Shown here: piece after piece, positions 55,638 through 63,955 of the stretch
Numbering within the stretch: the stretch's first letter is position 1
Layout of the letters: each line of letters begins with the position of its first letter
NCBI GenBank assembly: GCA_964433555.1
Contig: CAYSRG010000001.1
Span: 1-64,000, forward strand
Reading direction: 5' to 3'
Length of the DNA stretch: 64,000 bases
Source: Stramentimicrobium sp964433555
Lineage (GTDB): Bacteria > Atribacterota > Phoenicimicrobiia > Phoenicimicrobiales > Stramentimicrobiaceae
The notes under the pieces: generated by a model
Database searches by the model: none
The model's input: the letters and a program-made list of their open reading frames with translations, nothing else
Told to the model about the DNA's origin: nothing
Made by a program: the position numbers and the translations under genes

Positions 55638-56484
55638 AATGGACTTCTCTGCTTATCTGGTTATTATTCTTTTGCCATTCCTCTATAGGTACTTTAATCC
55701 TATTTTTGATATTTTCATTATCTTCTTTTTCTAGGGTTTCAATTATCATATATCTGGTTAAAATATTAACCTCTATTACTTTTCCTTCTTTGCCTTCTTT
55801 CGTTTTTACCTGGCTACCCAATTTGGGATATTTTTTTAATTCTTCCAGATAAAATTGGGCTTCAAAATTAAGACAACACTTTAACCGACCACAGGTACCA
55901 GATATCTTGGAAAGATTTAGGGCTACACTCTGCATCTTTGCCACATTAATTGGCACCGGCTTGAACTCAGTTAAAAAGCTGGAGCAACACAATGGTCTAC
56001 CACAGATACCCAATCCCCCTACCATTTTTGCCTTATCTCTAACACCAACCTGTTTTAGCTCTATTTTTGTTTTGAATTGCCCAGCTAAATCTTTAACTAA
56101 TTCACGGAAATCTATTCGGTTATCAGCATAAAAATAAAATATTAGACGACTTTTGTCAAATAAGTACTTACAATTAATAAGATGCATATTTAATTTATAT
56201 TTTTTTATCTTTTCATCACATATGCGCTGGGCTTCTTGTTCATCTATCTGTATATCTTTCCATTTTTCAAAATCATTTTTTGTTGCCTTGCGAACAATTT
56301 TTTTGAGAGGTTCCACCAATTCTTCCGGTTTTATATATAAAATTGAAGTTACAACCTTTCCGATATCCAATCCCAATGATGTTTTCACAACACAGAAATC
56401 TCCTATCTCCAGGATATACTTTCCATATTTAAAATAATAGATAAAGTTTGAATTACTAAATTGTATTCCAATAACTCTGGGCAT
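55600..56484 (-). CDS. ricT: PSP1-domain protein RicT (YaaT)
   Basis: The protein has 294 residues. The PSP1 C-terminal domain carries VRDKAKMVGGLGICGRPLCC and CGRLKCCLNFE, the Cys pairs expected for iron-sulfur binding. In B. subtilis RicT forms the RicAFT complex that tunes RNase Y. The partner genes ricA and ricF are not in this window. It lies 2 bases after holB. A Lys/Glu/Asn-rich tail ends the protein. Confidence 0.92.
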   Translation of the reverse strand: MPRVIGIQFSNSNFIYYFKYGKYILEIGDFCVVKTSLGLDIGKVVTSILYIKPEELVEPLKKIVRKATKNDFEKWKDIQIDEQEAQRICDEKIKKYKLNMHLINCKYLFDKSRLIFYFYADNRIDFRELVKDLAGQFKTKIELKQVGVRDKAKMVGGLGICGRPLCCSSFLTEFKPVPINVAKMQSVALNLSKISGTCGRLKCCLNFEAQFYLEELKKYPKLGSQVKTKEGKEGKVIEVNILTRYMIIETLEKEDNENIKNRIKVPIEEWQKNNNQISREVHYAENESTAGGND

Positions 56485-56486
56485 TG

Positions 56487-57500
56487 TTAATCACCTAATC
56501 GTATAATAAAATTTTCTAATAATATTTTAGGATTAATATGTTTTTCTATTCTTTCCGGTATTTCAGCTAAATCATCTAAGATAAGGATTATCTTCTCTTG
56601 GGAATAGTATTGGGCGAATTCTTTTATTATATCTATCCTACTTGGAAAACATAACATTTCCTGTGCCAATCCTAACTTAAAAAATAGTATATCACGAAAC
56701 CATAAAATCATTATCTCCACAAAATCTAAAAAAGATTCTATAATATCAGTCAATTCATTATCACGAGAGGAAAAGATATTGCTTACCATTTGTTCTGGTT
56801 TAGTTCTTATTAACCAATCAATATACCTGTTTTTTTTCTTCATCTTCGACAGATTACTGGCTAATTCTATGGTTTTGCCGGGACTGCCCGGAGAAAGCAA
56901 GAGAATATCTTCCAGATGTCTATTATCTAAGTGCAAGTTCATGCTGGTTAATATTTCTTTTTGCTCTTCCACTCTTAACGGCTGAAAAGATATTCTGTGA
57001 CATCTTGAAATAATAGTCGGTAAAATAATCTCAGGTTCTGCAGTAATTAAAATTAGAACTGCAAATTCAGGCGGTTCTTCTAATATTTTTAATAAGGAAT
57101 TAGAAGCCTCAATAGTCATTTTATGAGCATCATTGATTAAAAATATTTTTTTTCTACTTTCTAAGGGTCGCCAATAGATAATGCTTTTAATTTCTCTAAT
57201 CTGATCTATAGTAATTATTGAATTAAGTGGGGAAATGATTCGAAAATCAGGATGAATACCCTTTTCAATCTTCAAACAGGAAGAACAGTGATTGCAGGGA
57301 TTATGATTTTCAGATAAACCGGTACAATTTATAGCCTTAGCAAAGGCTATGGCAGTTATCTTTTTCCCAATACCCTCTTTGCCGGCAAAAAGATAGGCAT
57401 GCCCTATTCGGTCAAACTTTATTAAAGCTTTTAATAATTGTATGGACTTTTTCTGTCCTACTATCTGTTCAAAATCAATCATTTCCAAAATATTAACCAA
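56487..57500 (-). CDS. holB: DNA polymerase III delta' subunit
   Basis: The protein has 337 residues. It is an AAA+ clamp-loader subunit. It opens IVGQKKSIQLLKALI, has a P-loop-like GKEGIGKKI, the zinc module with CTGL...CNHCSSCLKIE, and the ISRCHRISFQPL sensor region. It is coupled to tmk (22 bases) and ricT (2 bases), reproducing the Firmicute order with yaaQ and yaaR missing. Confidence 0.94.
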   Translation of the reverse strand: MVNILEMIDFEQIVGQKKSIQLLKALIKFDRIGHAYLFAGKEGIGKKITAIAFAKAINCTGLSENHNPCNHCSSCLKIEKGIHPDFRIISPLNSIITIDQIREIKSIIYWRPLESRKKIFLINDAHKMTIEASNSLLKILEEPPEFAVLILITAEPEIILPTIISRCHRISFQPLRVEEQKEILTSMNLHLDNRHLEDILLLSPGSPGKTIELASNLSKMKKKNRYIDWLIRTKPEQMVSNIFSSRDNELTDIIESFLDFVEIMILWFRDILFFKLGLAQEMLCFPSRIDIIKEFAQYYSQEKIILILDDLAEIPERIEKHINPKILLENFIIRLGD

Positions 57501-57522
57501 ATACCTACTACCTATTTAATTC

Positions 57523-58209
57523 CTATAACTCTAAACTAAATTCTTTCTTAAACTTTTGTGCTAGTTTAGGATTAATTATTTCAATAATGTCTTTTATCAC
57601 CATAGAGATATCTTGATTAGCATCAATTATCTTTATCCTCTCAGGATACTGTCGGGCAATTTGACAATAACCATCTCTTACCCTTGCTAAAAATAATTTT
57701 CCATTTACTTCTTTTTTCTTAAGAAATTCATCTTCGAAGCGTAGTTCTGAATTATTACTGAGCATGGTTGCACGTTTTAATCCAATTTCGGTATCAACAT
57801 CTAAAAAAATAGTTAAATCTGGGATTATGCCTTCTATAGCAAAACTATTGAGATAGCTAATTGCACTCATGTCAATACCTCGACCAAAACCCTGATAAGC
57901 AGTTGTAGAATCAAAATATCTATCACATATTACCATCAAATTCTTCTCTAAAGCAGGTTTAATATTAATTCTGACATTTTCTGCCCTCGAAGCGGCAAAT
58001 AATAATAGTTCTGCCTTATAACCTAATCCCTCACTTTCTCTTTCTAATAATATTTTACGAATTTTATCCCCAACTAAAGTTCCGCCAGGTTCTTTTGTTA
58101 ATAATGTATCAAATCCATTTTTCAGGAAAATTTGATATAATCTTTTAGCCACGGTAGTTTTTCCAGATCCTTCAAATCCTTCTAAGGTAATAAAAAAACC
58201 CTTTTTCAT
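57523..58209 (-). CDS. tmk: Thymidylate kinase
   Basis: The protein has 228 residues. It converts dTMP to dTDP. The P-loop is EGFEGSGKTTVAKRL. DRYFDSTTAYQGFGRG contains the DR(Y/F) nucleoside-binding motif, and the lid region lies near RVRDGYCQIARQYP. It starts 23 bases after the CBS gene. Confidence 0.95.
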   Translation of the reverse strand: MKKGFFITLEGFEGSGKTTVAKRLYQIFLKNGFDTLLTKEPGGTLVGDKIRKILLERESEGLGYKAELLLFAASRAENVRINIKPALEKNLMVICDRYFDSTTAYQGFGRGIDMSAISYLNSFAIEGIIPDLTIFLDVDTEIGLKRATMLSNNSELRFEDEFLKKKEVNGKLFLARVRDGYCQIARQYPERIKIIDANQDISMVIKDIIEIINPKLAQKFKKEFSLEL

Positions 58210-58232
58210 GTTTCTTGCTCCTAATTGCTGTC

Positions 58233-58679
58233 TTACTCTTCTTCCTGTTCAATCATTGCCTTTAATAAATCCCTCATAGTGACAATTCCTACCAGATAAC
58301 CATTACGTAAAACGGGCAAATGGTGAATTTTATATCTTATTAACAAATCAGCAGCCATAACTTCATTATCATCCTCATTTATAGTAATAACTTCTTTGTT
58401 CATAAATTCCTCTACCTGGAAATGGGCATATTCTTTTAGTTTCTTGGAAAGTTGTATAAATTCAGTTAAAAAAATATTACTACTGATAACCGTTAAATAA
58501 TTGGGCAGTAGTGCCTTTATGATATCATGCTGAGAAATAAAGCCAATAACCTTTTGATTTTCATCTACAATCGGAATACCATTTATACGTTGTAAAGCCA
58601 TAATTTTAATTACTTCTTCTAAACTACAATCAGGTAATACACTGGCTGTATTTCTATGCATAATATCTTTTATTTTCAA
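58233..58679 (-). CDS. Paired CBS-domain protein
   Basis: The protein has 148 residues: two CBS motifs and nothing else (IKDIMHRNTASVLPDCSLEE with GIPIVDENQKVIGFIS, then VEEFMNKEVITINEDD with HHLPVLRNGYLVGIVTMRD). Such proteins bind adenine nucleotides as energy sensors. It lies 20 bases after the sugar kinase gene, so it might regulate that enzyme, but no direct evidence is visible. Confidence 0.9.
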   Translation of the reverse strand: MKIKDIMHRNTASVLPDCSLEEVIKIMALQRINGIPIVDENQKVIGFISQHDIIKALLPNYLTVISSNIFLTEFIQLSKKLKEYAHFQVEEFMNKEVITINEDDNEVMAADLLIRYKIHHLPVLRNGYLVGIVTMRDLLKAMIEQEEE

Positions 58680-58699
58680 TTAGTGCTCCTGTTTGTTAA

Positions 58700-59641
58700 T
58701 CATTTTAATTCAGTTACTTTAATGGAGGGTAGACAGGCGGTGATATCATCTCTACTGTGAAATACCTCACTATCAGTAAGAGAACTAGCTAAGCCGCAAG
58801 CCATAGCAAACTGAATGATATCGGCCATTTGCTCTTTCTCTTCTGAAGTAATTTTAATAGCAAATCCGGCAATAATTGACTCATCTCTTCCCACAATATT
58901 AACAAAGTTATCAGCGGCACTCTCTGCTAACCACGCCCCTTCCTCAGTAACAATAACATCTTTATTATCCCCAAGAGAAACGATAGCAATTTTTACACCA
59001 TGCTTAATAATTTCTTGAGCAATCTCCAATGCTGATTCTTGGCTGTTTATTTTTTTATTGAAAAATCTGTATCCTGTAGCACGTAAATCTGGTCTTGCTA
59101 AAAATGGCTTTGCTTGTAAACCTTTATCAAAGGCAGTCCCCGTGGCATCAAGAATAGTAAGAACATTTCTCTGGTGTGCTAATTCAATTAATTGAAAATA
59201 TATGTCATCTGGTACCTTACTGGGAAGACTACCAGAAAGAGCAACAACCTTACTCTGCGCCATCACTCTGAAAAATATTGACTTAAAATGATCAAGATCA
59301 TGCTCAGTTATCTCAGGTCCCGGTTCACTTAGCAAGGTATGCGTATTATTATTTTCTTCAATGATAATCACATTTTCCCTGGTTTCTTCTTCAATATGCC
59401 AGAAGTTGGTAGTAATAGAATATTGCCTGAGTTGTTCTGCAATATAATGACTATTATGACCACCTAAAAAACCTAAGGCCATGGTTTCAAGCCCATAAAC
59501 TCTAACTGCCTTAGAAATATTAATACCCTTTCCACCTGGAATTCTGGTTACTCTTTTTACTATATTATACTGGTTTAGCTTGAGCCTATTTAACTTCAAT
59601 ATCATATCAAGAGATGGATTAAGAGTAACCGTAGCAATCAT
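58700..59641 (-). CDS. PfkB-family kinase (1-phosphofructokinase-like) with altered catalytic motif
   Basis: The ATG at 59641 is taken as start because the family begins MIATVTLNPSLDM and AGGA precedes it; an in-frame ATG at 59704 would add 21 unrelated residues. The 313-residue protein has the PfkB sugar-binding motif PGGKGINISKAVRVYG and LSGSLPSKVP. The C-terminal signature, usually GAGDS with Asp as catalytic base, reads NIVGRDESIIAGF: Gly-Arg-Asp-Glu in place of Gly-Ala-Gly-Asp. The KPN motif near residue 185 is also changed (ARPD). It may have altered activity or a different substrate; frame and flanks are intact. Confidence 0.82.
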   Translation of the reverse strand: MIATVTLNPSLDMILKLNRLKLNQYNIVKRVTRIPGGKGINISKAVRVYGLETMALGFLGGHNSHYIAEQLRQYSITTNFWHIEEETRENVIIIEENNNTHTLLSEPGPEITEHDLDHFKSIFFRVMAQSKVVALSGSLPSKVPDDIYFQLIELAHQRNVLTILDATGTAFDKGLQAKPFLARPDLRATGYRFFNKKINSQESALEIAQEIIKHGVKIAIVSLGDNKDVIVTEEGAWLAESAADNFVNIVGRDESIIAGFAIKITSEEKEQMADIIQFAMACGLASSLTDSEVFHSRDDITACLPSIKVTELK

Positions 59642-59807
59642 CTTTTTTTCCTGATAATAAAAATTTTTTCCTATCAAGTCATTAAAAGTTATTTGATGTA
59701 ACAATGCATAAAAATTATATCTTAATTAACCAAAATAAGCAAAAAGACAACTTCCAACCTAAATATTTTTTCTGCCCTCTGACTTGTTTTCTTTAATTAT
59801 TATATGG

Positions 59808-60494
59808 TTATTGATAATAATACCTTTTCCTGGTATTAAATAATTTAATTAAAATTATTCCCCCGACAAATCCTCCAATATGAGCAAACCAGGCGACACC
59901 GGTTACTCCTCCCGATGATGATAAGTCTGACAAGCCATAGAACAATTGAAAGATAATCCAGAGTCCTAATACAAATAATGCTGGCAATTTTATTAATCTA
60001 ATAAAGAATCCAAAAAAAATAAGAGTAGTAATTCTTGCTCTCGGAAAAAGGATAAAATAAGCACCTAATACACCAGCCACTGCCCCACTAGCTCCAATCA
60101 TGGGTACCTGGGAATTTGAACTGACCATTACTTGCCCCAAAGCAGCAAAAACTCCCGATAGGACATAAAAAATGATATAGCGAAATTTCCCCAGGTAATC
60201 TTCCACGTTGTTCCCAAAAATCCATAGATAAAGCATATTGCCAAATAGATGGATAAAACTTCCGTGCATAAACATAGAAGAAAAAATAGTATAATAAATA
60301 GGAGAAGGACCAGGCGGAAATAAATCTACTCCTTTAGTAATCTCAAAAGGAATTAATCCATAGGCATAAATAAATATATTATGATCAATTACTATAAAAA
60401 ATTGATAATAATAGACCAAACAATTAATTAATACAAGAATTATAGTGATTATTGGCACTTTTCTGGTTGGTATTTCATCCCACAATGGTAACAT
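59808..60494 (-). CDS. Rhomboid-family intramembrane serine protease
   Basis: The protein has 228 residues and six hydrophobic helices. The catalytic Ser is in IGASGAVAGVLGAYF and the His in WFAHIGGFVGG. The conserved loop HGSFIHLFGNMLYLWIFGN carries the family's His/Asn. It cleaves membrane proteins within the bilayer; targets are unknown. The gene is single, with a repeat-containing spacer before it. Confidence 0.93.
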   Translation of the reverse strand: MLPLWDEIPTRKVPIITIILVLINCLVYYYQFFIVIDHNIFIYAYGLIPFEITKGVDLFPPGPSPIYYTIFSSMFMHGSFIHLFGNMLYLWIFGNNVEDYLGKFRYIIFYVLSGVFAALGQVMVSSNSQVPMIGASGAVAGVLGAYFILFPRARITTLIFFGFFIRLIKLPALFVLGLWIIFQLFYGLSDLSSSGGVTGVAWFAHIGGFVGGIILIKLFNTRKRYYYQ

Positions 60495-60751
60495 AAGCTA
60501 TCCGCTTCTCTCATTATCTTTTTGTAACGGTGTTGCTATACATTTTGTTATTATTTTTTATCTTACCTTCTTATCTTTCTTTTCACTGAATCTGTCAGAG
60601 CAATAACGGCACTCATTGCACATCTCAGGTAAAAAAATGTCATCTTGTATATCTTAATTTTATGACAATAAAATTTATTTAACTAATAATATAATATCTT
60701 CTCAGAAGCTGGTATAAAAATATCAGATTTTTATTATAACACAATAGGATA

Positions 60752-60776
60752 TTCCAGGGGAAATCTTCCCCTGGAG
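60752..60776. repeat. GC-rich stem-loop upstream of the rhomboid gene
   Basis: CCAGGGGAA (60754-60762) and TTCCCCTGG (60766-60774) pair around the loop ATC, with one further T-A pair and a G-U pair outside. No U-run follows on either strand, so it is not a standard terminator. It could still be a leader structure or the 3' end of the wecB message. Confidence 0.7.
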
Positions 60777-60811
60777 AACCCCTTTATTAGTACATAGTAG
60801 ATAGTAAATGC

Positions 60812-60893
60812 GTATTTAACCAATACATAGGTAACACTTTTGATTCAGGACATAGGTTACACTATAAACCTGCTATTTATTAGCTATAGTAGA
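60812..60893 (-). mobile_element. Solo copy of the IS481 right end
   Basis: Read on the minus strand, this matches the last bases of the IS element at about 40253-40332. The shared TAGCTAA, AGCAGGT and AGTGTAACCTATGTCC blocks are followed by an identical CTGAATCAAAAGTGTTAC and TTGGTTAAATAC. The match includes sequence outside the supposed terminus, so either the real end lies further out or the unit is a longer repeat. No transposase accompanies it. Confidence 0.8.
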
Positions 60894-60908
60894 AAATAGT
60901 TATTAGTT

Positions 60909-62099
60909 TCAAATATCTAATATATTTGCATTGGGGGAAAATTCTTTGGGGAGATGTTTCAGGAAATGATATTGATAAAGGAGATATTGAATAATTCTTT
61001 TCGCGGCCAAACCATCTCCATAAGGAGATTTTTTTACTACCATTTTTTGATAATAATCCGAGTTGTTTAATAATCCATCCACTTCTCTACAGATAGTTAC
61101 AACATTAGTCCCAACTAATTTAGCTGCACCTATTTTCAGCACTTCAGGCCTCTCTGTTTCCGTTCTTAAGATTAATACCGGCTTGCCTAATGCCGGAGCT
61201 TCTTCTTGAATTCCTCCTGAATCAGTTAAAATTATAGTTGATAAGGCCATTAAATTGGCCATTTCTCTATAATCCAATGGCTCCAGTAAAATAATGTTCT
61301 CTTTATCTTGAAGATATTTAGTAACTACTTTCCTGATAATTGGATTTTTATGAATAGGGAAAAGAATAACAGCATTTTTGTGTTTTCGTTGTATCTCGAT
61401 TAAAGCCTGGCATACTTTTGCCAGAGGTTCTCCCCAATTCTCTCGCCTATGAATTGTTATCAATATTATCTGCTTCTTCTGGTCTATTAACTTATTGATT
61501 CTGCTATCCATAAAGTGAAATTCATCTTCTTGCATAAGAAGCAAGGTATCAATAACCGTATTGCCAGTAATAAAAATGTTTTCTCTCACAATACCTTCCT
61601 TTTCCAATATTTTGGCTGCTAAAGGAGTCGGGGTAAAATGATAGTCTGCTAGAACTGTAGTTAAACGTCTATTTATCTCCTCTGGAAAAGGATAGTACTT
61701 TTTAAAAGTTCTCAATCCAGCTTCAATGTGTCCTACCTTTATCTTTTGATAAAAAGCCGCCAGGGCACCGGAAAAAGTAGTGGTTGTATCGCCCTGCACA
61801 AGTACTAAATCAGGTTGAATTTTTTTAAAGACTTCCTCTAATTTAAGCAAAGATGAAGAATTTATTTGGGATAGTGTTTGCCCATGTTCCATTATACCAA
61901 GGTCTATCTTTGACCGAATTTGAAAAAGATTTATCATTTGATCAAGCATTTCCCTATGCTGAGCAGTTAAAATTATGATTGGCTCTATCCAGCGGGGATA
62001 CTTCTTTACTTCTTGAATAACAGGATACATTTTAATTGATTCTGGCCTGGTTCCAAAAATAAAGGCAATCTTAATTTTTTTATCTACATTTCTCGGCAT
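60909..62099 (-). CDS. wecB: UDP-N-acetylglucosamine 2-epimerase
   Basis: The protein has 396 residues. It interconverts UDP-GlcNAc and UDP-ManNAc for envelope glycans. Motifs are FGTRPESIKMYPVI, LVQGDTTTTFSGALAAF, HIEAGLRT, FPEEINRR and LTDSGGIQEEAP. It overlaps the dCMP deaminase gene by 20 bases. In B. subtilis mnaA likewise follows upp. Confidence 0.95.
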   Translation of the reverse strand: MPRNVDKKIKIAFIFGTRPESIKMYPVIQEVKKYPRWIEPIIILTAQHREMLDQMINLFQIRSKIDLGIMEHGQTLSQINSSSLLKLEEVFKKIQPDLVLVQGDTTTTFSGALAAFYQKIKVGHIEAGLRTFKKYYPFPEEINRRLTTVLADYHFTPTPLAAKILEKEGIVRENIFITGNTVIDTLLLMQEDEFHFMDSRINKLIDQKKQIILITIHRRENWGEPLAKVCQALIEIQRKHKNAVILFPIHKNPIIRKVVTKYLQDKENIILLEPLDYREMANLMALSTIILTDSGGIQEEAPALGKPVLILRTETERPEVLKIGAAKLVGTNVVTICREVDGLLNNSDYYQKMVVKKSPYGDGLAAKRIIQYLLYQYHFLKHLPKEFSPNANILDI

Positions 62100-62535
62100 A
62101 ATAAATTTCCTCTATCCCAGCTTCTTCTAATAATTTTCGAGCTAATTCATCTGGATAACTATTAAGGTAAAAAACCTTAATAATACCCGCATTAATAATC
62201 ATTTTGCTACAGGTAATACACGGTTGTTCAGTACAATAAAGAATGCTATTCTGGATACTGATACCATGTAATGCGGCTTGAATAATAGCATTCTGTTCAG
62301 CATGCAATCCTCTGCATAATTCTTGGTTTTTTCCTGAAGGAATTCCCATTTTCTCACGTAAACAACCCACTTCCCCACAATGAGCTAAAGATCGTGGCAC
62401 ACCGTTATAGCCGGTAGTTAAGATACGTTTATCCTTTACGATAATTGCCCCTACCTTCCTTCTTAAACAGGTTGACCTGCTTGACACCAATATAGCAATT
62501 TGCATAAAATATTCATCCCACGATGGTCTGGAAAT
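62080..62535 (-). CDS. comEB: dCMP deaminase (ComEB-like), probable AUU start
   Basis: Zinc-dependent deaminase making dUMP for thymidylate synthesis. Motifs are STCLRRKVGAIIV, the HAE motif GLHAEQNAII and the zinc pair PCITC; extra ligands are in HCGEVGCL. The first ATG (62505) has no ribosome site and cuts off the conserved start. Upstream in frame the codons read SRPSWDEYFMQIA, the family N terminus, beginning at an ATT (62533-62535) with GGAGGG five bases before it. I therefore choose ATT. It would be decoded as a rare AUU start, as in infC. Confidence 0.9.
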   Translation of the reverse strand: MSRPSWDEYFMQIAILVSSRSTCLRRKVGAIIVKDKRILTTGYNGVPRSLAHCGEVGCLREKMGIPSGKNQELCRGLHAEQNAIIQAALHGISIQNSILYCTEQPCITCSKMIINAGIIKVFYLNSYPDELARKLLEEAGIEEIYYAEKCR

Positions 62536-62793
62536 GATATCCCTCCAAAAAGTTATACACTCTAAATCAGCATACCCGTATACAGTATGTTTATTTTCGT
62601 AATGCGTAGTATCTAACGCATCTTTAATATGGTAATTAGCAATAAATTACAAGTGATTTGTGTCTTTATTCAAAGCTTTCCATTTTCGATTTTTAGCTTT
62701 TAGTTAAAAATAGCAAAATTTTATTTCTTTCTATTTCTTATTACTCAGCACTCATAACATTATTCTATATATATGGTATAAATAACAAATGAA
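62536..62793. other. 258-base AT-rich spacer before the dCMP deaminase gene
   Basis: It contains GTATAC-type and CGTAATGCGTAG-type repeats (about 62570-62620) and a CTTTTAGTT block near 62695, members of the spacer repeat set. No promoter of good quality was found. Confidence 0.45.
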
Positions 62794-63423
62794 TTATTTC
62801 GTGCCAAATAGGCGATCTCCGGCATCTCCTAAACCAGGCACTATATAAGCATGTTCATTTAATCCTTCATCAACGGTAGCAGTATAAATCAAAACATCTT
62901 TATAGTGTTTTCTGATGAATTTGATACCCTCAGGAGCAGCAACCAAGCACATAAACTTTATAGTAGATTTACTAAACCTTCTAATGTATTCAATCGTTGC
63001 TACTGCGGTCCCTCCGGTAGCCAGCATTGGATCAACGACAATGACATCCCTTTTATCAATATCTTTTGGTAATTTAGCATAATAGCTAATCGGCTTAAGT
63101 GTTTCCGGATCACGATATATACCAACATGACCTACTTTTGCGGAAGGTATTAAGCGTAGAATTCCACCAACCATTCCCAGTCCAGCACGCAATATAGCTA
63201 CAATTGCCATTTTTTTACCAGCAATGATTTTGCCGGTAGTTTTAGCAATGGGAGTTTCAATTTTGATATCCTTCAAGGGGATATCTCTTGTTACTTCATA
63301 AGCCATCAAATTAGATAATTCTTCCACAATTTCCCGAAAATCCTTTACATCTGTTTTCTTATTTCTGATCATGGTCAATTTATGCTGAATTAATGGATGA
63401 TCCAAGATTATTACTTCTTTCAA
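62794..63423 (-). CDS. upp: Uracil phosphoribosyltransferase
   Basis: The protein has 209 residues. It makes UMP from uracil and PRPP. The PRPP loop is VVDPMLATGGTA, with AILRAGLGM and the C-terminal GDAGDRLFGTK. The start is TTG at 63423 behind AAGGAGGAG. It lies between rpiB and the dCMP deaminase gene, with glyA missing from the usual rpiB-glyA-upp order. Confidence 0.95.
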   Translation of the reverse strand: MKEVIILDHPLIQHKLTMIRNKKTDVKDFREIVEELSNLMAYEVTRDIPLKDIKIETPIAKTTGKIIAGKKMAIVAILRAGLGMVGGILRLIPSAKVGHVGIYRDPETLKPISYYAKLPKDIDKRDVIVVDPMLATGGTAVATIEYIRRFSKSTIKFMCLVAAPEGIKFIRKHYKDVLIYTATVDEGLNEHAYIVPGLGDAGDRLFGTK

Positions 63424-63496
63424 AATAGCTCCTCCTTATTTGATTTTTGTTGCTTTTCTGAGTTTCTATTTTCCCGATTATTCTTCCGAAAATGTT

Positions 63497-63955
63497 TTAT
63501 CTCTGCTCATAAATATCTTCGACTTTTTGTATTCTAACAATATGACGGCTTTCTTGGCTAAATTCAGTCATCAACCAAACTTTAGCTATTTCTCTTGCCA
63601 AACCCTTCCCTATCACCCTTCCCCCCATTGTTAAAATATTGGCATTATTATGTTCTTTTGCCATTCGGGCAGAAAAGGTATCGTGACATAAGGAAGCCCT
63701 GATTCCTTTGATTTTATTTGCAGCAATTGACATTCCGATGCCAGTACCACAGATAAGAATACCAAATTGATATTCATTATTGACAATGGCTTTACCAACT
63801 TTTAAAGCATAATCAGGATAGTTTACAGGCTTTGAATCATAGCATCCGAAGTCTTTATAGATATAGAGCTTCTCTTTTAAATAATTGATAATCTCGTTCT
63901 TTAGTTCATATCCACCATGATCACTGGCTATAGCAATTTTATTAATCTTATTCAT
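63497..63955 (-). CDS. rpiB: Ribose 5-phosphate isomerase B
   Basis: The protein has 152 residues. It interconverts ribose-5-phosphate and ribulose-5-phosphate. Motifs are ASDHGGYELK, the catalytic Cys region LICGTGIGMSIAANK, and NNANILTMGGRVIG. GAGGAG precedes the ATG by about eight bases. It is the most upstream gene of the visible rpiB-upp-dCMP deaminase-wecB block. Confidence 0.95.
   Translation of the reverse strand: MNKINKIAIASDHGGYELKNEIINYLKEKLYIYKDFGCYDSKPVNYPDYALKVGKAIVNNEYQFGILICGTGIGMSIAANKIKGIRASLCHDTFSARMAKEHNNANILTMGGRVIGKGLAREIAKVWLMTEFSQESRHIVRIQKVEDIYEQR

Larger units (their letters stand above)
60495..60908. other. 414-base spacer with hairpin and IS remnant
   Basis: No gene is seen between wecB and the rhomboid gene. 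The spacer holds a GC-rich hairpin at 60752-60776 and the solo copy of the IS481 right end at 60812-60893, both listed separately. Confidence 0.6.
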
